Source of the DNA: JACMLD01 sp039916305
GTDB lineage: Bacteria; Bacteroidota; Bacteroidia; Chitinophagales; Chitinophagaceae
DNA length: 64,000 nucleotides
Reading direction: 5' to 3'
Assembly (NCBI GenBank): GCA_039916305.1
Contig: JBDSLR010000038.1
Location: forward strand, 62,001 to 126,000
Positions 45,224 to 53,682 of the stretch are shown piece by piece. Under the pieces are notes generated by a model. The model was given only the letters and a program-made list of their open reading frames with translations. It was not told where the DNA came from and did not search any database. Both the position numbers and the translations under genes were made by a program. Position 1 is the stretch's first letter. The number at the start of each line of letters is the position of its first letter.

Positions 45224-46081
45224 TTACGGCCCAACTGACAATACTTCCAGTTTTGAATTTCCATTTAGCATATCTGTTTCATTCTGACCGGATAGCCGAA
45301 AGATTCCTGCATCAGTGTCGGGGTTAACCAGGATCATGTCTGCTTTGATTATTTCTGCGAACCGGAGCGCGGCCTTTGTTGGATTATTGCCTTTTACCAT
45401 ACTGTATTCAATGGGGCAGTTAAGGTTTGTTTTAAGTGTGCGGTAGGTTTCAATAAAAGCACCATACAATGGCGCAGGCTTTCCATCTGTTGGATTGACC
45501 AATACAACCAGGTGAATTCTTGCACGATAACGTTTTGCAATGGCCAGCAGCAATCCTATTTTTCTGCCCGGCAACAGCGACTGTACCGGAAATACTATCG
45601 TTTTTATTTTATTGTGCAGAGATCCCATCTTCACAGTCAGTACAGGGCAATTGCTTATTTTAGCCAGTTTGCTAGGTGTAACTGTATTGAGAAAGCCAAG
45701 CCAGCTATGGTAATTGTGTTTCCCAATAATGATCAGTCCCGGGTTCAGTATTTTAGACAGATCTACTATCTTCTGCTGTATATTATGCCCTGTAATCGTA
45801 TGCGTTTTTATACAAACCCCTGGTACATTTTCGGAAATAACTTTTACCCATTCGCTGAGTTTTTCACCAGGCCGCCATTTTTCATTGCTATTGTACAGGG
45901 CATTTTCCGGAATATAAGGGTCAGTGGAGATAGCAGGCGACAGCGCAGGCGGGGGAATCACATGCAATAAGTGGATAACAGCATCTTGTTCATCTACCAG
46001 CCCGATCGCTTTCTTTACAGCGATTTCAGTATTAATTGAAAAGTCGACCGGAATTAATATGTTGTTAAATGCTGAACTCAT
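45224..46081 (-). CDS. Universal stress protein, tandem UspA domains
   Basis: A 285-residue cytosolic protein with two UspA modules. The first (NNILIPVDFSINTEIAVKKA at 6-25; IIIGKHNYHSWLGFLNTVTP near 117-136) is better conserved than the second. It is the first gene of the stress operon; 35 bases separate its stop from the TPR gene start. Four ATTAG boxes at 11-bp steps lie 37-74 bp upstream of its ATG, followed by a -7-like TATTTTAG, so it is probably activated by the divergent OmpR-type regulator. Confidence 0.9.
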   Translation of the reverse strand: MSSAFNNILIPVDFSINTEIAVKKAIGLVDEQDAVIHLLHVIPPPALSPAISTDPYIPENALYNSNEKWRPGEKLSEWVKVISENVPGVCIKTHTITGHNIQQKIVDLSKILNPGLIIIGKHNYHSWLGFLNTVTPSKLAKISNCPVLTVKMGSLHNKIKTIVFPVQSLLPGRKIGLLLAIAKRYRARIHLVVLVNPTDGKPAPLYGAFIETYRTLKTNLNCPIEYSMVKGNNPTKAALRFAEIIKADMILVNPDTDAGIFRLSGQNETDMLNGNSKLEVLSVGP

Positions 46082-46099
46082 ATATGGTGTTTCGGATCG

Positions 46100-46155
46100 C
46101 TAAAATACTGCCCACGCATTAGTCCGTGATTAGATTGGCATTAGAATATCATTAG
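46100..46155 (-). promoter_or_regulatory. Promoter with four ATTAG boxes at 11-bp spacing (usp operon)
   Basis: ATTAG starts at 46118, 46129, 46140 and 46151, each separated by exactly six bases. On the minus strand (gene direction) the boxes read CTAAT, and ten bases after the last one comes TATTTTAG (46107-46100), like the Bacteroidota -7 box. Direct repeats at one helical turn are the usual binding pattern of OmpR/PhoB-type regulators, and such a gene starts at 46265. Confidence 0.75.
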
Positions 46156-46264
46156 AGGCAAGGGGTTGAATGCACGAAAGCAGGCCGATTGTGTACCTTG
46201 CTGAGCATTATGTTCCAAATCCAGATATGGCTGAGTGAATATTCCTGTGAATAAATAATTAAGT

Positions 46265-46957
46265 ATGGAGGAAAGAAAAGTGTTGATTATTGAGGATGAG
46301 CAAAAAATTGCCGATACCCTGAAACTCGGGCTCTCTGAACATGGCTACTATGCGGAAACTGCTTACGATGGCAAAGTAGGCCTGCAGCTGTTTGTCAGTA
46401 ATCCCTTTGACCTTGTTATACTGGATATTAATTTACCGGGCATGAATGGGTATGATGTGTGTAAGGCTATCCGTTTGCATAATTCTGCTGTGCCTGTTAT
46501 TATGCTTACTTCTATGAGTACGCTGAATGATAAGATAGAAGGGTATGATGCCGGCGCCGATGATTATGTAGTAAAGCCATTTGAGTTCAGGGAACTGCTG
46601 CTTAAAATAAGGGTGATGCTTAAAAGAACGATGACGCAAACCCTTCCGGTAGGTAATATTTTAAAAGCGGGCGATCTGCAAATGAATCTTGACAGCAAGG
46701 CGGTGAAAAGGGGGGATGACACTATCCAGCTCACTGCAAAAGAATTTCAACTGCTGGAATACCTTTTGAGAAATAAGAACCGGGTACTTTCCAGGGCTGA
46801 TATCGCCATAAATGTCTGGGATATTGATTTTGATACCAATACTAATGTGATTGATGTTTATATCAGTTACGTAAGGAATAAGATTGATAAAAATTACGAG
46901 CACAAATTAATTCAAACACAGATAGGAATGGGGTATATTCTAAAAGAAAATCAATAG
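46265..46957 (+). CDS. OmpR/PhoB family response regulator
   Basis: A 230-residue regulator. The receiver domain (1-120) shows acidic pocket Glu10/Asp11, phospho-acceptor Asp54 in LVILDINLPGMNG, switch Thr82 in MLTSMS and Lys104 in VVKPFEF. The winged-helix OmpR domain (about 130-228) ends with IDVYISYVRNKIDKN and a TQIGMGYIL hairpin. Its stop is 2 bp from the kinase start, so they form an operon. It is divergent from the usp-TPR operon, and the ATTAG arrays at 46118-46155 and 48870-48907 are its likely targets. Confidence 0.95.
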   Translation: MEERKVLIIEDEQKIADTLKLGLSEHGYYAETAYDGKVGLQLFVSNPFDLVILDINLPGMNGYDVCKAIRLHNSAVPVIMLTSMSTLNDKIEGYDAGADDYVVKPFEFRELLLKIRVMLKRTMTQTLPVGNILKAGDLQMNLDSKAVKRGDDTIQLTAKEFQLLEYLLRNKNRVLSRADIAINVWDIDFDTNTNVIDVYISYVRNKIDKNYEHKLIQTQIGMGYILKENQ

Positions 46958-46959
46958 CA

Positions 46960-48372
46960 ATGGGCGTACGTCTTAGAATAACATTGCTTTTTGCTTCCAT
47001 TGTACTGATAATATTGCTGCTTGTATGTGGTTCGGTTTATTTTTTTTCGTATAAAAACCGGATTACCAATATAACTACCAGGCTCACCAACCGCGCCATT
47101 ACCACAGCAAGGCTACTGAGCCGGTCAGAATATTTTGATCGTGGCCTGGTGCAGAGAATCGATTCTGCCACGGCACTGTCACTGCTCAACAAAACTATTC
47201 AGGCATACGATGCAGCTGATAATTGTATCTATACGTACAGTGATTTAACAGGTGATACCCTGTCTGTTGATACTACCATCCTGGCGAAAGCAAGAAATAA
47301 GGGGAATTCCTATTTTACTTCAGGGAATAAAGACTTTATTGCCTGCAGTGTGCAGAACAACAGTTCAGGTATAGTAATGCTGATAGGCGCCATAGATTTT
47401 GAGGGAAAGGAAAAATTACGGCAATTACGGCTTATCCTTTTTACCAGTTTTATAGGCGGCCTGATGATTGCTGTGGCCGGCGGCTATTTTTTTTCCGGCG
47501 GCCTTGTGCGCCCTATCCGGAAAATTGCAGATGAAGTGAGTGAAATTTCTGCCAAAAATCTTTCCAGCAGGATTGAACAGGGTAAGATAAAGGATGAGTG
47601 GAATTATTTGTCTGCAACATTGAATAGGCTTTTAAACAGGTTGCAGGATAGCTTTGAAGTGCAGCAGCGTTTTGTAGCACATGCGTCGCATGAATTGTGC
47701 ACGCCCCTTACTTCTATATCCAGCCAGCTGGAAGTATCGCTCCAAAAAGATCGGCAGGCTGCTGAATACAGGCAGGTAATGGAATCTATTTACCAGGATG
47801 TGCGTCATTTAAATAAACTGACACAGACATTATTGGAATTTGCGAGTGCTTCCGGCAGCGCGGCGGGTATTGTAATAGATTTAATAAGGGTGGATGAAAT
47901 ATTGTTGCGTATGCCTGCTGAACTTTCAAAAACCGACAGTTGCTATGCCATTGTTCTGTTGTTTAACGAGCTGCCACAGGAAGAAGAAAAATTACTGATA
48001 TGGGGAAACGAGGAGTTACTATTTTCAGCGCTTAATAATATTGTAATCAATGCCTGTAAATATTCTCCGGATCACAAAGCAGTTGTTAAATTATCGGTTA
48101 AGGACCAGCAGATAAGTATTGCCGTTCAGGATAAGGGACCCGGTATTGACCAGGAGGAATTAAATAATATTTTTCAGCCTTTTTACCGTGTTGAGGTTGA
48201 TCGGAATGTTAAAGGCTTTGGGTTGGGGCTTTCGTTGGCAAACCGTATCATCAGGCTTCATAAAGGATATATTAGTACACAGTCTGTAATTGGAGAGGGC
48301 TCCACTTTTACCATTGTGCTGCCTGCGGCGGGTGCTGTAGCCAGCGCAAAAGCAGTTGGTCAGCAGCAATAG
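46960..48372 (+). CDS. Sensor histidine kinase (HAMP-HisKA-HATPase)
   Basis: A 470-residue inner-membrane kinase: TM1 at about 7-29, a periplasmic sensor loop at about 30-155, TM2 at about 158-180, HAMP at about 180-232 and HisKA with His244 in FVAHASHELCTPLTSI. HATPase_c follows, with the N box NNIVINACKYS, the G1 box DKGPGIDQEE and the G2 box GFGLGLSLA. The H-box Arg (HELRTPL in most kinases) is Cys247 here, which is unusual but should not stop phosphorylation. It is co-transcribed with the regulator. The periplasmic loop has no domain I recognise. Confidence 0.94.
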   Translation: MGVRLRITLLFASIVLIILLLVCGSVYFFSYKNRITNITTRLTNRAITTARLLSRSEYFDRGLVQRIDSATALSLLNKTIQAYDAADNCIYTYSDLTGDTLSVDTTILAKARNKGNSYFTSGNKDFIACSVQNNSSGIVMLIGAIDFEGKEKLRQLRLILFTSFIGGLMIAVAGGYFFSGGLVRPIRKIADEVSEISAKNLSSRIEQGKIKDEWNYLSATLNRLLNRLQDSFEVQQRFVAHASHELCTPLTSISSQLEVSLQKDRQAAEYRQVMESIYQDVRHLNKLTQTLLEFASASGSAAGIVIDLIRVDEILLRMPAELSKTDSCYAIVLLFNELPQEEEKLLIWGNEELLFSALNNIVINACKYSPDHKAVVKLSVKDQQISIAVQDKGPGIDQEELNNIFQPFYRVEVDRNVKGFGLGLSLANRIIRLHKGYISTQSVIGEGSTFTIVLPAAGAVASAKAVGQQQ

Positions 48373-48509
48373 CCAGTTGCAAACAACTGCTTGCCATAAG
48401 TTTTTTTGTAATTTTTAAAATGTTTTTCCTTCCGGGAATATACAGCCAGGCATAAAAAAACCAGGCGGATTTTAGCATTACCACAATTCATTTTCTCTTC
48501 CCTGATAAT

Positions 48510-48794
48510 TTATACGGACGCCATCGGAATATTGATACATTCCTTTATAGAGGATAGGGTTGATGTGGCTGCCATAATATTGTTATACTGTTCCTGCGTT
48601 GTTTTCAAAAAATTAAGTGTGCTGATCTGATTTATTACGCGGTCAATAAACCGGATAGTTATATAACCGTTTACTTTTCTTTTTTCCATTCCTTTTATTG
48701 CTGCCCGAACAAAACGTTCTGTTTCTGCTGCGGAATGTGCATACAGGATTTTGACTACCAGTTTTGCCCTGAATTGATCCAATGATACTGACAT
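48510..48794 (-). CDS. Orphan 94-residue protein behind the second ATTAG array
   Basis: A 94-residue, mostly helical, basic protein (MSVSLDQFRAKLVVKILYAH..., then GMEKRKVNGYITIRF and a Ser/Thr-rich C-terminal half). It has no export signal and no recognised family. It is flanked by the kinase gene and dnaE2. The ATTAG array at 48870-48907 lies 76-113 bp upstream of its ATG, so it is probably switched on by the adjacent OmpR-type regulator together with the usp-TPR operon. Confidence 0.65.
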   Translation of the reverse strand: MSVSLDQFRAKLVVKILYAHSAAETERFVRAAIKGMEKRKVNGYITIRFIDRVINQISTLNFLKTTQEQYNNIMAATSTLSSIKECINIPMASV

Positions 48795-48852
48795 AAATGG
48801 GTTTATTTATTTTTTAGGAAATACTGTTCAGGTTTTCACCATAACCAAGCTG

Positions 48853-48907
48853 CAAAGTACCCGTCCTGGATTAGCATGGCATTAGTGGAGGATTAGAATC
48901 ACATTAG
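48853..48907 (-). promoter_or_regulatory. Promoter with four ATTAG boxes at 11-bp spacing (94-residue gene)
   Basis: ATTAG starts at 48870, 48881, 48892 and 48903, each pair separated by six bases. On the minus strand the boxes read CTAAT, and ten bases after the last comes TACTTTG (48859-48853), a -7-like element. Box number, spacing, orientation and distance to the -7 element are the same as in the array at 46100-46155. Confidence 0.75.
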
Positions 48908-48952
48908 AATTTTAAAGTTATGGTTTTACCAGGGCCCCGGATATTACTGCCT

Positions 48953-51900
48953 TCACCTGAAATTTCTTCCCTCATGAAAAACCTCTTTACTGAAAGGCTT
49001 TACTTGCGCGTGGGCAGGTATAGAGGTTTCGTCAGCACGTGACAAAGTCTTAAGCGGCAGGTCTTCGTTCTTAGCCGCGGTTAATATGCGTAAAAAAGAA
49101 GAAAGATTGTAGCAGCGTTCTGCAATAATATGTATCACTTCACCCTCCCGCTGCAATTTGCCTTCTACCATTAATAATCTTGATTGTATTATTTCTTTGT
49201 AATACCGGTTGAATAAATTTTGAAAAACCACCAGGTTGGCTACCCCGGTTTCATCTTCAATAGTAATAAAACAAACGCCTTTGGCAGTGCCGGGCCGCTG
49301 TCTTACCAGCACTAGTCCAGCTACTTTTACCAGGTCGCCATCATTCCCGGTTGCTAAAAATTTGGTGGGTGTTATATGCAGCAATTCTAGTTTTTCCCTT
49401 ACAAAACTTACCGGGTGTGCCTTGAGTGATAAGGAGGTAGCAGCATAATCCTGCACTACCTCTTCAGCAGCACTCATAGCAGGCAGTGAGATATTTGCTT
49501 CTTCAGGGGCAGCAGCTGACTGACCGGCAAACAATGCCAGTGGCCGATCGCCGAGCGCATTTATTTGCCACAGAGCATGGCGCCGGTCAAGCCCCATCGA
49601 TATAAAAGCATCTGCATCGCCCAGTTTTTCAACCGACGCAAGGGAGACGCCGGTATCCATCAATGCATGAATATTTGTAAATGCTTCCTGCCTTGCCTGC
49701 ACAAGTAGTTGCATATCTGCTTCCCGCAATCCTTTTACTTGCCGGAAACCCAAACGGATAATACAGTACCTGCCATCCTTTTCTTCCAGTGTATTATTCC
49801 AATAAGAAAAATTTACATCAACCGGTTTTATGACCACGCCATTTTTTGCGGCATCAATAATTATTTGTGCAGGCTGGTAAAAACCCATGGGCATACTATT
49901 AAGCAATGCTGCGGCAAACACATCAGGATGATAACATTTGAGCCAGGAAGAAACATAGACCAGTTGTGCAAAACTGGCAGCATGTGATTCAGGAAAGCCA
50001 TAACTGCCAAAACCTTCCAGTTGTTTAAATACACGCAGGGCATATTCTTTTGTATAGCCGTTTGCCACCATGCCGTTTACCAGTTTTTCTTCAAACTTTT
50101 TTACCATACCTACGGCTTTGAAAGTGGCCATGCTACGCCGCAGTTCATCGGCTTCTGCCGGCGAAAAGCCTGCTGCAACAATAGCAATCTTCATGGCCTG
50201 TTCCTGGAACAAAGGGACCCCCAAGGTTTTATGCAAAATATCTTTCAATTCTTGAGAAGGATAGTCAACATCTTCTTCCTTATTGCGCCGGCGCAAATAA
50301 GGGTGCACCATATCGCCCTGTATTGGCCCGGGCCGTACAATGGCCACTTCAATCACCAAATCATAAAAGCATTTGGGCTTAAGGCGGGGTAACATGGCTT
50401 GTTGCGCACGGCTCTCTATCTGGAAAACACCAATGGTTTCTGCATGACCAATCATGTCATACACCTGGGGATCATCCTGTGGGATATTGGCAAGCGTCAG
50501 ATCCTTACCATAATGCAGCTTACATAAATCAAATGCTTTGCGGATACAGGTAAGCATGCCAAGGGCCAGTATATCTATCTTTAAAAAACCAACTGCATCA
50601 ATATCATCTTTGTTCCATTCAATACAGGTGCGGTCTTCCATGCGGGCATTCATGATGGGGCAGAGATCAGACAACTTGCCCTGTGTAATTACAAAGCCAC
50701 CAGTATGCTGCCCCAGCTGCCGCGGAAAACCAATGAGCGCAGCAGTCAGTTGTAATACATTGCGTACATGTTTGTCAGCCGGGTTCAATCCCTGTTTCTC
50801 CAGCAGGTTCCCATTAAACCAATCCTCGGTAAACTCCCATTCTGTGGCAGATAAACGGTTAATGGTATCAACGGATAAGCCCATTGCTTTTCCCACATCC
50901 CTGATGGCACCTTTCTGCCGTTCCTGTGTAACCGTAGCAACAATGGCTGCACGATCGCGGCCATATTTTTTATAAATGTATTGGATCACTTCTTCACGGC
51001 GTTCATGTTCAAAATCCACATCAATATCAGGCGGCTCATTACGGGCGGAAGAAATAAAACGTTCAAAGAGAAGATCAAATTTGGTAGGGTCAACAGAGGT
51101 AATCCCCAGGCAGAAACAGATGGTGGAATTAGCGGCCGAACCGCGGCCCTGGCAAAGAATATGCTGTCCTCTTGCAAAACGCACAATATCATATACTGTT
51201 AAAAAATAAGCGGCATAATTCATTTCTTCGATGAATTTCAATTCATGTGCAATGGCCGTATTAATTTTATCCGGGATGTGTAAGCCAAAATGGTTACGTG
51301 CCCCTTCACGGGCCAGGAATTCCAGTTCCTGCAAGGGCGTGCGGCCTTCACTGGTAAGCTCTTCGGGGTAAACATATTTGAGCGTATCAAGGGAGAACTG
51401 GCAGGCTTCGTTGATTTCCTCGGTATAACGTATAGCATCAGGGTATCCCCGGAATAAGCGTTTCATCTCATCCATGGCTTTCAAATGCCTTTCTGCATTC
51501 TGATGCAGCCGGAAACCGGCATTGTGGATAGTGCATTTTTCACGTATACAGGTTAGTATATCCTGGAGAGAACGCCGGGCAGGCTGGTGATAATAAACAT
51601 CATTGGTTGCCACCATGGGAATGTTTACCGCAGCGGCTGTTTCGTTCAGCCGGTGCAGATATTTGAGATCATCTCCATTGTACAGCCGGGTTGCGGCCAG
51701 GTAAAGATTGCTTCCGAATGCAGTTTTGTATTCATGCAAAGTGTTACGGAATACCGGTTCAAAATCAAAAAGATTGTTCAGCCGGGCCGGAGGGATGGCC
51801 ATCAATTTTATTTCCCTGGCATATGCATATACATCTGCTTTGTATAAATGGCATTCACCTTTTTCTGCCCGCAGGTTACCCAGCGTAAGCAATGCTGATA

Positions 51901-52162
51901 ATTGCGTGTAAGCATATTGGGTAGTAGGATAGGCCAGCAGGGAAGGGCCATCCAGTAAATCAAGCCGGCAGGCGGGTATAATGCGGATGCCTTTCTTTTT
52001 CGCTGCCACATGCGCCCGCACAATGCCCGCAAAACTATTCCTGTCTGTAATGGCAATGGCTGTATAACCGTATTCCGCGGCCTGGTCAACCAGTTCTTCC
52101 GGATGTGAAGCACCCCTTAAAAAACTAAAATTGCTGGTTGTTTGTAATTCAGTATAACGCAT
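48953..52162 (-). CDS. dnaE2: Error-prone DNA polymerase III alpha subunit DnaE2
   Basis: A 1,069-residue C-family polymerase. The PHP domain starts at residue 1 (TTSNFSFLRGASHPEEL, ITDRNSFAG). The catalytic Asp pair lies in PPDIDVDFEHERR (Asp379, Asp381), with further palm motifs in CQGRGSAANSTICFCLGI and FLKIDILALGML. It ends with an OB-fold (VKVAGLVLVRQRPGTAKG). The short length and partner genes mark DnaE2 rather than replicative DnaE. With ImuA and ImuB it makes the mutagenic translesion polymerase of the SOS response. It is last in the operon, 16 bp after imuB. Confidence 0.96.
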   Translation of the reverse strand: MRYTELQTTSNFSFLRGASHPEELVDQAAEYGYTAIAITDRNSFAGIVRAHVAAKKKGIRIIPACRLDLLDGPSLLAYPTTQYAYTQLSALLTLGNLRAEKGECHLYKADVYAYAREIKLMAIPPARLNNLFDFEPVFRNTLHEYKTAFGSNLYLAATRLYNGDDLKYLHRLNETAAAVNIPMVATNDVYYHQPARRSLQDILTCIREKCTIHNAGFRLHQNAERHLKAMDEMKRLFRGYPDAIRYTEEINEACQFSLDTLKYVYPEELTSEGRTPLQELEFLAREGARNHFGLHIPDKINTAIAHELKFIEEMNYAAYFLTVYDIVRFARGQHILCQGRGSAANSTICFCLGITSVDPTKFDLLFERFISSARNEPPDIDVDFEHERREEVIQYIYKKYGRDRAAIVATVTQERQKGAIRDVGKAMGLSVDTINRLSATEWEFTEDWFNGNLLEKQGLNPADKHVRNVLQLTAALIGFPRQLGQHTGGFVITQGKLSDLCPIMNARMEDRTCIEWNKDDIDAVGFLKIDILALGMLTCIRKAFDLCKLHYGKDLTLANIPQDDPQVYDMIGHAETIGVFQIESRAQQAMLPRLKPKCFYDLVIEVAIVRPGPIQGDMVHPYLRRRNKEEDVDYPSQELKDILHKTLGVPLFQEQAMKIAIVAAGFSPAEADELRRSMATFKAVGMVKKFEEKLVNGMVANGYTKEYALRVFKQLEGFGSYGFPESHAASFAQLVYVSSWLKCYHPDVFAAALLNSMPMGFYQPAQIIIDAAKNGVVIKPVDVNFSYWNNTLEEKDGRYCIIRLGFRQVKGLREADMQLLVQARQEAFTNIHALMDTGVSLASVEKLGDADAFISMGLDRRHALWQINALGDRPLALFAGQSAAAPEEANISLPAMSAAEEVVQDYAATSLSLKAHPVSFVREKLELLHITPTKFLATGNDGDLVKVAGLVLVRQRPGTAKGVCFITIEDETGVANLVVFQNLFNRYYKEIIQSRLLMVEGKLQREGEVIHIIAERCYNLSSFLRILTAAKNEDLPLKTLSRADETSIPAHAQVKPFSKEVFHEGRNFR

Positions 52163-52178
52163 ACACCACTTTTATCGT

Positions 52179-53681
52179 TCACGCAAAAAATCCATGTATA
52201 AACCATTGCTGGGTTTTGGCTGCAGTATAATGCCCCAGTCTGAACAGCCAGTAACGCCCGCCCTCTTCATCTTCCACGTAATAATAATCACGGTGTGCAC
52301 CTTCTTCCAGCCACCATTCCCGTTCTATGCGTTCTGGTCCGTCTGCTTTTTTTATTTTATGCAATTTGTTTTTATAACGAAACAGCATAGGGGGGTAGTC
52401 AGGTACCGGCGCCGTTACTTCAATGGGTTCAGGCTTTGGTAAAACCTGCGTTGGCCTGCGCCTGTCCGTCTGCCATGGCGTATTTGCTTTCTCCTGGAGG
52501 GTAGTGGCCTCTTTAATAGATCGTTCCGGCCAATAATGTTCATCCGGTATGTAACGGTGAATGCTGGCTGCTCCCATCCTGTTGGCAATGCGATCCAGCA
52601 ATTCTGCCAGTCCCTGGTCTTCTATACCACAGGAGCCGACCCATATTTTTTGTTGCCCTGCAGGTAAAACTTCCACTTTGGTAGCATCCAGTATAAACAA
52701 TTCTATGCCCATTGCGGGTTCAATACTATCTATTCGGGGTTCAAACAGTTTAAAAAGATGCCTGGTATTGTGCGATGGACGATTGGTACCGATGGCTACC
52801 TGGATGATTTTGCCGTCCGTACGGTAACCAGTAAACGAAGCTGTGCGCATTCCTTTTTCTTCCTGCTGCAAGCGCTGGCAAATGCTGCCAAGCAGGCGTT
52901 GCAGCGCTATTGTGATGCCCGTTGCTGTTACTATTGGTTCCATACAGGGCAAACGTTCCTGGTAAATAACCACCGCCTGAAAAGGCTGAAGGGCTTCTTC
53001 TTTACTACCCAGTGCCTGGTCCATTCTGCACAATAGTTCATCACCAAAACGCCTGCGCAATGCTGAGCGCGGCATATTTATAAAACGGCCTATCTGGTAG
53101 AACCCTAATTTTTGTAAACGCTCAATGGTTTGCATTGGCAGGCGAAGTGCAGCAGGTGGTAAGGCAAGCAATGCATGTGCGTTATTGCCGCGTTCAATAA
53201 TAGCGGTCTCTTTGCCAAAACGCGCAATGGCCCATGCAATTCCAATGGTATCTCCTATAGCCGCCCTTAAGGTATAACCCTTGCTTTTTAACCGGGTAAT
53301 AACTTCGGCCAGGTAAGGGCGCTCACCACCCCAGAGATGGGCACAGCCACTGATGTCCAGTATAATTCCATCCGGGGGATCAATGGCAGCAATGGGTGTA
53401 TAGCGGATACAGAATGCAGCAATTCCCTTTAATAACTGTTCAGCACGCGCTGGCTTATCATCAAAGACTTCCAGGCCGGGAAGGAGGGCCCTTGCATCTG
53501 CCAGCATCATCCCTGTGTATATGCCCTGCTTTTGTGCAATGGTACTGGCTGCAGTTATGCGCATACGTCCATGATCAGGCGCAGCAAAAACAAATGGTAT
53601 GGTTTGCAGGGCAGGCTTTTTTATAATGAGCCAGTCAGTAACCAGGTGGCGAAACCATATAGCTATAAAACGTTTGGGCAT
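52179..53681 (-). CDS. imuB: ImuB, inactive Y-family polymerase homologue
   Basis: A 500-residue protein. It has the Y-family layout, but the first catalytic motif is missing (FIAIWFRHLVTDWLIIKKPA instead of D-x-D-x-F-F), while the second region keeps GIILDISGCAHLWGG. This is the pattern of ImuB, which acts as a clamp-binding adaptor for DnaE2. The C-terminus GRYWLFRLGHY...WFIHGFFA is typical. The start is 1 bp from the imuA stop, so the two genes are tightly coupled. Confidence 0.94.
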   Translation of the reverse strand: MPKRFIAIWFRHLVTDWLIIKKPALQTIPFVFAAPDHGRMRITAASTIAQKQGIYTGMMLADARALLPGLEVFDDKPARAEQLLKGIAAFCIRYTPIAAIDPPDGIILDISGCAHLWGGERPYLAEVITRLKSKGYTLRAAIGDTIGIAWAIARFGKETAIIERGNNAHALLALPPAALRLPMQTIERLQKLGFYQIGRFINMPRSALRRRFGDELLCRMDQALGSKEEALQPFQAVVIYQERLPCMEPIVTATGITIALQRLLGSICQRLQQEEKGMRTASFTGYRTDGKIIQVAIGTNRPSHNTRHLFKLFEPRIDSIEPAMGIELFILDATKVEVLPAGQQKIWVGSCGIEDQGLAELLDRIANRMGAASIHRYIPDEHYWPERSIKEATTLQEKANTPWQTDRRRPTQVLPKPEPIEVTAPVPDYPPMLFRYKNKLHKIKKADGPERIEREWWLEEGAHRDYYYVEDEEGGRYWLFRLGHYTAAKTQQWFIHGFFA

Positions 53682-53682
53682 A

